NCBI GenBank assembly: GCA_018853935.1
Contig: JAAOMR010000010.1
Span: 1 to 35,698 of the forward strand
Direction: 5' to 3'
From: Acidithiobacillus ferrivorans
GTDB lineage: Bacteria; Pseudomonadota; Gammaproteobacteria; Acidithiobacillales; Acidithiobacillaceae
DNA: 35,698 bases
The first letter of the stretch is position 1. The number at the start of each line of letters is the position of its first letter. The notes under the pieces were generated by a model. That model was given only the letters and a program-made list of their open reading frames with translations, ran no database searches and had not been told where the DNA came from. This document shows, piece after piece, positions 25,899-33,016 of the stretch. Made by a program: the position numbers and the translations under genes.

Positions 25899-26177
25899 AT
25901 GAAACATTATTTAGCTATTCCGAAATTCCACGCAGAACGCGGTCAGGGCATGACCGAATATCTGATAATTGTCGCACTTATTGCGATCACTGGTATTGCA
26001 GTGTTTTCTTTCTTTGGGCAAACATTGCGCCATCAGATGGCGGGTATTTCTCAGGAGCTGTCGGGGAAAAAAGCGGATTCCGATATCACAGCAGCCCAAG
26101 GTACAGCTGGACAGGCCACAATTAATGCCGGTCTGCAGAAAAACATGAGTGATTACAAATCGGATATGGGTAAATAA
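25899..26177 (+). CDS. flp: Flp-type (type IVb) prepilin
   Basis: From the ATG at 25899 (strong TGGAGGA site) the protein has 92 residues: a short basic leader MKHYLAIPKFHAERG, then QGMTEYLIIVALIAITGIAV, the processed pilin N-terminus. Cleavage is expected after G15, placing Glu at +5 (E20) and Tyr at +6, the class III/Flp pattern. The hydrophobic core is followed by a polar tail (QELSGKKADSDITAAQGTAG). This should be a major subunit of the Flp pilus. An upstream in-frame start at 25812 would destroy the leader and is rejected. Its mature length, ~77 residues, is longer than typical 50-60 residue Flp pilins. A hairpin block directly follows the stop. Confidence 0.85.
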   Translation: MKHYLAIPKFHAERGQGMTEYLIIVALIAITGIAVFSFFGQTLRHQMAGISQELSGKKADSDITAAQGTAGQATINAGLQKNMSDYKSDMGK

Positions 26178-26186
26178 TTAGCTGTT

Positions 26187-26245
26187 GGCGGGGTTCACCC
26201 CGCCCATGACCAGAAACGATTTTATAAAAGTCATTTCTGGTCATG
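26187..26245 (+). promoter_or_regulatory. Double hairpin after the pilin gene (attenuator or mRNA stabiliser)
   Basis: First hairpin: GGCGGGG (26187-26193), loop TTCA, CCCCGCC (26198-26204), perfect. Second, directly adjoining: CATGACCAGAAA (26205-26216) with TTTCTGGTCATG (26234-26245), a perfect 12-bp stem. Its 17-base loop holds a further palindrome, TTTTATAAAA (26220-26229). No T run follows, so partial termination, processing or 3' protection of the pilin mRNA is more likely than full termination. Confidence 0.75.
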
Positions 26246-26270
26246 CTAGCTCATATATTAAGGGGGCGTA

Positions 26271-27902
26271 GTGTTGCATAATATTGAACAACTAAGCGAT
26301 TATCCTACCGCAGAAAGGCATACAGAATCTGGACAAGCCGCCTTATTCGCCGCCGTCCTGATCCCTGTAGTATTGCTCGCGGGTCTCTTCGTATTTAACA
26401 CCGGGCAACTCACCGCTACCAAACTAAAAACTCAAAATGCCGCCGACGCCGCCGCTTTCTCCGCCATGCAAATGGAGGCGCGGGAACTCAACTTTATCTC
26501 CTACACCAATCGCGCAATGGTCGCCAATCAGGTTGCTATCGGGCAGACGATTAGTTTGGTTTCCTGGTCACACTATGTAAAAACGCTCGGACAGAATATC
26601 CAGCACCTGGGTACTCTTGTTTCTTGGATACCGGCGGTCGGACAGGCTATCGCAACGATCACCAACGCAATTGCCCAAACCACCAACGCATTAGATCAAG
26701 GCGTCGATACGGCTTCCAAAGTAATTCTTCCTGCGCTGGACATCGCCGATGCTGCACTGAGTGGTTCGCAAGAGGCTTATCACATGGCCAACGGTGTTTT
26801 TGATCCTGGTGGCGGCAATACCAAGCCCGGTGGCGCAATGACCGCCGTGGCCGAACAGATGGTCAAGCTAAACGATCATGAGGCCAAGCTAAATACTATC
26901 GTTCTGGCTACAAATTTAGGTCAGTATTTTAGCAATCGCGGCGATCTCATAAAGCGTTGGGGAGGGGATAAAGAAAGTGCGCAGGCACGAATGGCGTATA
27001 TGATCAATTCCTCCAGAGATGGGTTTACGAGCAACCGTTCGGACCTCCCTACTCCATTGCAGCTTCTAAGTGACACGGTGCCTCACGATCTATGGGTACT
27101 TAAATGGGATCTCCCACGCATGGGTGCCTCCCAAATTGCGCCTGATCCGGAAAATGGAAAATATGTTTGGTCAGGAATGGATACGCTCTCTTTGCATACG
27201 TGGCAGAGACAGTTTGCGATTTTTGGGGAATGGGAGTCCCTACCCGAAGTGCCTCTTGGCTGGGGTGCCGCGCAGACAACAGGTGACGCACCCTATCACT
27301 ACTTTCAATCGGCGCACCGTTACCGTGAAATCGACGCATCTATAGAAGAGCAGTTCCCACCACATACCAGAACTCAATACATCCCTCCCTACGGGGGATC
27401 CTGGAACGCTAATCCAGATGCATCCGGCTTGGCCAAATCTGAATACCCTGACGACCAGGATTCATACGGGAAAGGTATGGCAGGTAACGGAGCAGATGCA
27501 GATCGTTTTTCTGCCAATGGGATTACCCGATATCAGGATTTTGATCACGCAAGCCCATCGCTGAAAAAGGCTAACGGCGACCCTGCGGACATCATGCCCT
27601 TTTACATGGTGGTTGTAGAACACCCACGAGGAACCGTCAGGGATTCTGGCACCGCTTTAGGCATCAAACAAAATGCAGCGCCGCAGGAGATGAGTTTAGC
27701 GCTGCCGCAAACCGCACAAGGCGGGCAGGTGCGCGCAATTGCCAAGGCTCAGGTCTATTTTCGACGTCCGGCTTCGCTATGGCAACGCGCTGATCACCAC
27801 TACGAACGTGGAAACCTCTTCAGCCCATTCTGGGAGGCACGTCTTGTGGATTTAACCTCAACAGACCGTTCGCGATATGCCGCCCTGCTGGGATTGCAAT
27901 AG
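26271..27902 (+). CDS. TadG-like pilus protein with Tad N-terminal segment
   Basis: The 543-residue product starts with a GTG (GGGGG site upstream). Its N-terminus ESGQAALFAAVLIPVVLLAG, LFVFNTGQLTATKLKTQNAA and DAAAFSAMQMEARELNFIS is the TadG/TadE-like pattern: one membrane helix followed by an Ala-rich helix. The long remainder is predicted to be outside the inner membrane. It contains many Gln, Asn and aromatic residues (for example WSGMDTLSLHTWQRQFAIFG) and shows no domain I can name. TadG-like proteins are minor pilus components or tethers. It follows the pilin hairpin block by 25 bases, so its expression is probably lower than that of the pilin. Confidence 0.75.
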   Translation: MLHNIEQLSDYPTAERHTESGQAALFAAVLIPVVLLAGLFVFNTGQLTATKLKTQNAADAAAFSAMQMEARELNFISYTNRAMVANQVAIGQTISLVSWSHYVKTLGQNIQHLGTLVSWIPAVGQAIATITNAIAQTTNALDQGVDTASKVILPALDIADAALSGSQEAYHMANGVFDPGGGNTKPGGAMTAVAEQMVKLNDHEAKLNTIVLATNLGQYFSNRGDLIKRWGGDKESAQARMAYMINSSRDGFTSNRSDLPTPLQLLSDTVPHDLWVLKWDLPRMGASQIAPDPENGKYVWSGMDTLSLHTWQRQFAIFGEWESLPEVPLGWGAAQTTGDAPYHYFQSAHRYREIDASIEEQFPPHTRTQYIPPYGGSWNANPDASGLAKSEYPDDQDSYGKGMAGNGADADRFSANGITRYQDFDHASPSLKKANGDPADIMPFYMVVVEHPRGTVRDSGTALGIKQNAAPQEMSLALPQTAQGGQVRAIAKAQVYFRRPASLWQRADHHYERGNLFSPFWEARLVDLTSTDRSRYAALLGLQ

Positions 27903-27918
27903 TAAAGAGGAGTTGCTC

Positions 27919-28887
27919 ATGAAAAAAACATCTTTCAACTTGCGTCATCTGCTACTAATGGCTTCTGTGATCAACTGCCTTAGCTTCGCTGTCGCTACCA
28001 AAGCAGAAAAAGTTACGGAGCCAGTACCAAATTCGGCACATATGGCTAACGATTTGCGGGAAAAGCTGCGTTCTGGAAACACCGGGAACACTCCAGAGGA
28101 AATGCTTGGTACCGTCAAGCGGATAGCAGAATATATGGGATCTCCAGGAGATATGACAAAAAATGGCGATATACCAGAGTATGACATACTGGTAGCTGGC
28201 CATAAGCATTTCGAGGAATTGCTGAATAACCTTTCCAACCCCTCACTGGTTCACTGGGAAACAGATCTAAAACTACCAAGAGGGTGCCGTCTATTGCCCA
28301 ATCCGCCACCATTAGCACCCATTATCATAGAACATGCAAAAATTAATGGGCCATTCAAGCTTGGATCGTGGAAAATAATATCTTGCGCCAGCAAAATCCT
28401 CCCTAGAGGTGTTGGCAAAAACAAAAATGCAGTAGGAAAATCATGGACCGTTTTTGCCCGATTCTATTTAAGCGTAACCAGTGCAGCTCCTGCTGAAGTC
28501 ATACCATATGTACGTAGAAACCTGGGGCATGCCGGCTACAGAGATGCACAATTGTTCAGAGATAAACACAATCAACCCACGCCATTCTGCGGAAGTGGCA
28601 GATCGCATGATGTTTGCATGGTGTTTTACAAAAACCATGCAAACGTATTCGTCAATGCAGACTATGAAACTCTACCCGATGAGTATGTAAGACATCCAGA
28701 CAGACTCACCACATACCCACCCGCATTGGCATTTCTACAAGAACACCTTCGCAGATCTCCGAAGATCACCGCCATAGACATTATAGAGTTGTCACTGGAA
28801 CCGCTGGACTATCCTCGGCAACCCATCCGTGGCTTAGACACTGCTGTTGATGGCATTCCCGGCAATCGCGGACCCGCACAGCAATGA
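27919..28887 (+). CDS. Unrecognised secreted protein in the tad locus
   Basis: I do not recognise this 322-residue protein. The ATG at 27919 has GAGGAG upstream, 16 bases after the TadG-like stop. The N-terminus (LRHLLLMASVINCLSFAVAT) is a signal peptide. The body contains several cysteines (PRGCRLLPN, IISCASKIL, PFCGSGRSHDVCMVFY), which may form disulfides in the periplasm, and the helical patch PAEVIPYVRRNLGHAGYRD. The DNA is clearly A/T-richer than the flanking genes, especially 28300-28460, which suggests different ancestry. The stop overlaps the next start (ATGA), so it is translated together with the TadE-like protein that follows. A pilus-accessory role is inferred from context only. 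Confidence 0.72.
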   Translation: MKKTSFNLRHLLLMASVINCLSFAVATKAEKVTEPVPNSAHMANDLREKLRSGNTGNTPEEMLGTVKRIAEYMGSPGDMTKNGDIPEYDILVAGHKHFEELLNNLSNPSLVHWETDLKLPRGCRLLPNPPPLAPIIIEHAKINGPFKLGSWKIISCASKILPRGVGKNKNAVGKSWTVFARFYLSVTSAAPAEVIPYVRRNLGHAGYRDAQLFRDKHNQPTPFCGSGRSHDVCMVFYKNHANVFVNADYETLPDEYVRHPDRLTTYPPALAFLQEHLRRSPKITAIDIIELSLEPLDYPRQPIRGLDTAVDGIPGNRGPAQQ

Positions 28888-29708
28888 ACCATATTTTTGT
28901 CATAGGTCCATCAAATATATTGGGAAACCAGCCCGACGAACGCGGCCAATCCCTCACCGAATTCGTTGTGGTGGCGGCCTTTGCGCTCATCCCTCTCTTT
29001 TTTCTGGTGATCTATACCGGCAAATGGAGCTTCACCCAATTGCGCACGATTGAGGTTGCGCGTTATGTGGCGTGGGAACGCACCGTATGGCGGGACCAGC
29101 TGCCACAGGGACGGGAATGGTTGGCCATCAAGAGCGACGCAGACCTGCGTAATGAGGCGGCCGTGCGCTTTTTTGGCCCGCACAATGCGGGCTTGTCGAA
29201 TGCCAATACCGGGCGTGGGCAAAACGTGGATCCGATTCTGACCAGACATGATGGACAGCCCCTGTTGCGCGACCTCGCCAATATCCAGGTGGCCACCCAC
29301 GAAGAGCCCATATCCACGGGCGTATCCATGAAATTTTTAGGGACTCTCATAAAACTGACCGACATCCCCCTGCGCATGACGGGACCGACGGTCGCCGCTG
29401 TCGGGGTTCAACTGGAGGCGCTGCCGGGATACGCCTACCTGCCCGATAACCTGCTCGCTCGGGGACCGCAATTTACGGCGCAGGCAGCCGTGCTCACGGA
29501 TGCCTGGACCGCGAATGGTCCCGCCGAAGAAGTGCGCATCGTTAAAAAACTTCTGCCCACCGGTTACCTGGATAACGGTGCGGTGAATACCGTCAAGTCC
29601 GTGGGCGGTTTTCTGTTCCCTGAGCTGAGTCGCCTGGAGTTCGGGCATATCGACCCCGAGGTGCAGTATGGCGATCGCCTTCAACCTTACTCCAGTGGAG
29701 GCAAATAG
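28884..29708 (+). CDS. TadE-like pseudopilin
   Basis: The 274-residue protein starts in an ATGA overlap. The segment NQPDERGQSLTEFVVVAAFA and LIPLFFLVIYTGKWSF has the prepilin cleavage pattern after G21, with Glu at +5 (E26) and Phe at +6, and a single membrane helix. The rest (VARYVAWERTVWRDQL, AVRFFGPHNAGLSNANTG, PTGYLDNGAVNTVKSVGG) is extracytoplasmic. It reads like a TadE/TadF minor pseudopilin, probably initiating or capping the pilus. A membrane-exposed N-terminus of 21 residues is longer than usual. It is followed without gap by another secreted gene. Confidence 0.75.
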   Translation: MNHIFVIGPSNILGNQPDERGQSLTEFVVVAAFALIPLFFLVIYTGKWSFTQLRTIEVARYVAWERTVWRDQLPQGREWLAIKSDADLRNEAAVRFFGPHNAGLSNANTGRGQNVDPILTRHDGQPLLRDLANIQVATHEEPISTGVSMKFLGTLIKLTDIPLRMTGPTVAAVGVQLEALPGYAYLPDNLLARGPQFTAQAAVLTDAWTANGPAEEVRIVKKLLPTGYLDNGAVNTVKSVGGFLFPELSRLEFGHIDPEVQYGDRLQPYSSGGK

Positions 29709-30383
29709 ATGAAGCTTCGAGCTAGCATGCTGTGCGTGGCGTTTTTCCTCACCGGCCCGGCGATTGCGGTCGCCGCCGACAATGCGCCGCTCCTACCAGC
29801 CCCCGAAAATGCCGTCATGGAGCCCTTGTCCAGCCACCTCAAAATCAATGGCGTGGATATGAGGGCCGTGCAATTCCATGTGGGTGCGGAGGAAGAGCGG
29901 CTGCGTTCCTATTTCGTAGAAGCCTGCGCGAAACTGGGAGGATCCTACACCGAAAATCAGCTCCACAACGAGCATATTCAGGGCTGCATTACTCCGCCTT
30001 ATTCTCTGACCACTCAATGGCATATGGAAGGAGACTCGGCCTACGGCACGCTCACCAGCCTGCGCATAGATCAGAAAATCGAACGCAATGCCCTGCCCGA
30101 AGATCTGCCCTTACCCACCAATGCCCAGGTGCTTCAGGACGTGGAAAGCAGCGATGCTGGCATCCGTGGACGGGTGCTGCACATGCGTGTCGATACACCA
30201 GCCGCCATCCTGCGCGCGTCACTGGACAAAGCATTGCTCGCACAACAATGGCAACCGGTACCGGCCATGCGTAACAACGGTTCCGTGATCTCCATGAATA
30301 AGGGCAATCGTCGGCTCGACGTCGTTATTGGCGAGGATGGTACCGGTAAAAGCCGCTTAGTCATCGTCATGGATCAACGGTAG
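29709..30383 (+). CDS. Unrecognised secreted protein, TadE neighbour
   Basis: The 224-residue protein begins with a signal peptide (KLRASMLCVAFFLTGPAIAV ending near AAA/D). It has two alpha/beta parts: residues about 50-120 (RAVQFHVGAEEERLRSYFVE, ACAKLGGSYTENQL, IQGCITPPYSL) and about 150-224 (RGRVLHMRVDTPAAILRASL, DKALLAQQWQPVPAM, RRLDVVIGEDGTGKSRLVIV). Each looks like strand, long helix, strands, which resembles the N-terminal half of the OmpA-like protein at 24340. The family is not recognised. It begins directly after the previous stop, so it belongs to the pilus operon. A periplasmic accessory role is inferred. Confidence 0.7.
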   Translation: MKLRASMLCVAFFLTGPAIAVAADNAPLLPAPENAVMEPLSSHLKINGVDMRAVQFHVGAEEERLRSYFVEACAKLGGSYTENQLHNEHIQGCITPPYSLTTQWHMEGDSAYGTLTSLRIDQKIERNALPEDLPLPTNAQVLQDVESSDAGIRGRVLHMRVDTPAAILRASLDKALLAQQWQPVPAMRNNGSVISMNKGNRRLDVVIGEDGTGKSRLVIVMDQR

Positions 30384-30394
30384 GGAGCACGTCC

Positions 30395-30562
30395 ATGGAC
30401 GAAAAAGGCCAGTCCAGTATTGAGTACGCCATTGTTGCGGTCTTCGCGCTCGGGTTGCTGTTTATCGGCGACCCCAGTTCCATTGCCCAGATCATGGAGG
30501 CGCTGCGTAAATTTTCCAGCGATTTTTCCTGGGCAGCCTCCATCGCCACCCTGCCCTTCTGA
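30395..30562 (+). CDS. Small prepilin, 55 residues (Flp-like)
   Basis: A short gene with ATG at 30395 and GGGAG 7 bases upstream encodes MDEKGQSSIEYAIVAVFALG, then LLFIGDPSSIAQIMEAL and RKFSSDFSWAASIATLPF. The leader is only 5 residues: cleavage after G5 would leave Q6 as first residue and Glu at +5 (E10) with Tyr at +6, exactly the Flp pilin pattern. The mature size of 50 residues is typical of a Flp major pilin. It sits 11 bases after the upstream gene and 9 bases before cpaB, inside the pilus operon, with normal codon bias. I regard it as a genuine second pilin gene. Confidence 0.8.
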   Translation: MDEKGQSSIEYAIVAVFALGLLFIGDPSSIAQIMEALRKFSSDFSWAASIATLPF

Positions 30563-30571
30563 GGAGTTCCC

Positions 30572-31633
30572 GTGTCGACCCCGATCAAACCCGAGTCCAC
30601 ACCACCGGTACTGCAAAAGAAAAGCCGTGCGCTTACCGGCTGGATTTTGCTGGTCGTCGCCATTTTGGCAGGGCTGGGCGCGGCCTTCCTCGCCGTGCAG
30701 TCCCTGGATGCCCAAGAGTCGGCACTGAAGCAGCGACTGCTCCGCGAGTTGTCCTCTAAAAAGGAAAGCACCATTCCGGTGGTGGTACCCATCGAAAATC
30801 TGCCTGCCAAGACGGTGCTTACCCTGTCCATGGTCGCGCGGCGCAACATTCCTGCGGATAGTGCGCCGGGCGGGGTCGTCATGGATACCGATTTCAATAA
30901 AATTGAGTACAAACGGTTACTTTTCCCTGCCGAACGCGGTAAACCGCTAACGCTCTCCATGTTCAGCTCCACGGAGAGCCCTGCGGACATTTTGGACAGC
31001 CAGCATATCGCGCTGACGATTTCCGTGAACTCCGAAAACTCCATGGACAAAATGCTCCGCCCGGGGGACCGCGTCGACATGTTGTGGATTACCCAAGGGG
31101 ATGTCCGCGCCATTGCCGCCGCAGGCGCCATCACCAACCTGCAAATGACGCCCGCAGCCCCGAATGGTGCTGTAGTGCGCTTTTTGGGACAAAACCTGAA
31201 AGTCATCGCGACCGGAAAGGATTTATCCTCCAACAGAGGCAACAGCAGCGTCGAAGGCTATAGCACAATCACCCTCGAAGTCACGCCACTGCAAGCGCAA
31301 AAGATTCTGGTCGCGCAAAAGAGTGGAGAAATCCGTCTGGATTTGCGCGGCAATGACAAAAATGGCAGATGGCCCAAACGCACCGTGTCACTGCACGACA
31401 TTGTCGGCTATCCGCATGCGGCGGCGGGGGTGGAATATATTGCCGGCGGATATTCTGGCACCAGCGGCCCGAGCATCGCCCATGTGCAAACCGCGGGCAC
31501 ATCGCAACCTTCAGCCAGAGCTACGGACAATTCTGTTCCCGGCGGCAACGGCAACGCGCTGTCCGACAATGCGCCAGCCAGCCAAATGAAGTACTTGCCG
31601 TTCTCCTACGTCTCACCATTGCCACAACCCTGA
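30572..31633 (+). CDS. cpaB: Pilus assembly protein CpaB/RcpC
   Basis: This 353-residue protein starts with GTG behind GAGGAG. It has an N-terminal membrane anchor (TGWILLVVAILAGLGAAFLA), then a SAF-type domain (VVVPIENLPAKTVLTLSMVA, RRNIPADSAPGG) and an RcpC/CpaB region (DILDSQHIALTISVNSENSM, MLRPGDRVDMLWITQGD, TITLEVTPLQAQKILVAQKS), with a low-complexity tail. CpaB is an inner-membrane, periplasm-facing partner of the secretin and controls pilus passage. It precedes cpaC by 16 bases, the common order. Confidence 0.9.
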   Translation: MSTPIKPESTPPVLQKKSRALTGWILLVVAILAGLGAAFLAVQSLDAQESALKQRLLRELSSKKESTIPVVVPIENLPAKTVLTLSMVARRNIPADSAPGGVVMDTDFNKIEYKRLLFPAERGKPLTLSMFSSTESPADILDSQHIALTISVNSENSMDKMLRPGDRVDMLWITQGDVRAIAAAGAITNLQMTPAAPNGAVVRFLGQNLKVIATGKDLSSNRGNSSVEGYSTITLEVTPLQAQKILVAQKSGEIRLDLRGNDKNGRWPKRTVSLHDIVGYPHAAAGVEYIAGGYSGTSGPSIAHVQTAGTSQPSARATDNSVPGGNGNALSDNAPASQMKYLPFSYVSPLPQP

Positions 31634-31649
31634 CAGGAAATCGTTCACG

Positions 31650-33005
31650 ATGAAGATGATTAAAAAATCCCTGGCTGCGGCCATCCTTACCTTGGTGTTA
31701 CCCGCCTTGGCCTGCGCCAAGGGCGACCTGGAATTAGATAACCAGTCAAGTATTTCCATGTACTCTGGCCAGGTAAGAATCATTCCGACGAATACCGTGA
31801 AACGGGTAGCCGTCGGCAATGGAAAAATCCTCAGCGTCACCCTCGTCGATGGCAAAGAATTACTCTTGCTGGCTGAGGGTACGGGCGAGACGAATCTGCA
31901 TCTTTGGTACAAAAACGGGGAAGAAAGCGCCGCACGGGTGGTCATTGCGCCCAAGGATGTCGGGCACGCTGCCGAAGAGATTTCCAGCCTTCTCGGCAAA
32001 AATTCCAATACCCAAGTACGCGTCATTGGCGACAAAGTCATTATTGATGGAAAGAATCTTTCTGAAGAGGACTTGAGCAGGATAGAAAAACTCAAAGCGG
32101 TCTATCAGAATGTGGTAAATCTCGCGGAGAAAGAACCACTGAGAATGGAAAAGGTAGTCCTCCTGGATGTCAAAATCCTTAAAATGAAAAAGGACTTTTT
32201 CCGTAGCCTCGGGGTGAATTGGAATCAATCCATGCCTGGCCCACAGGCGGGTATTGTCGGCGACTTCAGCTCCAACCCGTATTTCCGCATGGGCGTACCG
32301 ACGACCAACGGCACGGGGGGACCCTTGGCCAATTTCTCTTTCCCCAGCTCAGGGCTACAGGATTTACCCCTGAAAGTTGCCCCCTTCGCCACCAACTTTG
32401 GCATCATCGCTTCGGTTGCCTCGCGGATTAACTTCGCCTTGCAAAACGGGGATGCCTACGAGATCGCCAACCCCAAGCTCAGCGCCAAGAGCGGCAGTAA
32501 AGAACCTGCTGAATTTCTGGCGGGTGGGCAAATTCCGATCCCCTTAGCCATTGGTTTCGGCCAGACATCGGTGATTTTCAAGGATTTTGGTATCCGCCTT
32601 AAATTCTCTCCGGTAGCAGATGACCGGAATAATGTCAGCCTGAAAATATTCACGGAAATAAGTAATATTGATCCCTCTCTCACCGTCGGAGGTGTGCCTG
32701 GGTTCTTTACCAGCCGTACCCAGGAAGAAATTAATCTGAAAAATGGGGAAACGCTGGTTATGTCCGGCCTGATAGATCATAGCCTTTCACAAAACAGCAA
32801 TAAAATACCCGGCCTAGGTAATATTCCAATTCTCGGATACCTTTTCAAATCAGACGACTTTAGGAATAACGAATCAGATCTAGTGTTCCTGGTCACTCCC
32901 CAGGTAATCACTACCAACTCGTTAGAAAATATTGACGCAGAATCTCATGCCCGTTATCTCGAAAATATGTACAACAGAAACTCCGATCAAGGCATTATCC
33001 GTTAG
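31650..33005 (+). CDS. cpaC: Outer-membrane secretin CpaC/RcpA
   Basis: The 451-residue protein starts with a signal peptide (KKSLAAAILTLVLPALACAK). The N-terminal secretin-associated region follows (SGQVRIIPTNTVKRVAVGNG, LVDGKELLLLAEGTGETNL), then a BON-like segment (VIGDKVIIDGKNLSEEDLS), and the secretin C-domain (VSRIN-type core, PKLSAKSGSKEPAEFLAGG, RTQEEINLKNGETLVMSGL, NKIPGLGNIPILGYLFKS, LVFLVTPQVI). It should form the ring through which Flp pili leave the cell. The length is normal for Tad secretins. There is no ribosome-site anomaly, and it ends 11 bases before the ATPase gene. Confidence 0.93.
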   Translation: MKMIKKSLAAAILTLVLPALACAKGDLELDNQSSISMYSGQVRIIPTNTVKRVAVGNGKILSVTLVDGKELLLLAEGTGETNLHLWYKNGEESAARVVIAPKDVGHAAEEISSLLGKNSNTQVRVIGDKVIIDGKNLSEEDLSRIEKLKAVYQNVVNLAEKEPLRMEKVVLLDVKILKMKKDFFRSLGVNWNQSMPGPQAGIVGDFSSNPYFRMGVPTTNGTGGPLANFSFPSSGLQDLPLKVAPFATNFGIIASVASRINFALQNGDAYEIANPKLSAKSGSKEPAEFLAGGQIPIPLAIGFGQTSVIFKDFGIRLKFSPVADDRNNVSLKIFTEISNIDPSLTVGGVPGFFTSRTQEEINLKNGETLVMSGLIDHSLSQNSNKIPGLGNIPILGYLFKSDDFRNNESDLVFLVTPQVITTNSLENIDAESHARYLENMYNRNSDQGIIR

Positions 33006-33016
33006 GAGAAAACCCC

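Noticed and set aside
30367-31242. Minus-strand frame opposite cpaB
   Set aside because: The plus strand carries CpaB, the small prepilin and good ribosome sites; the antisense frame has no features.
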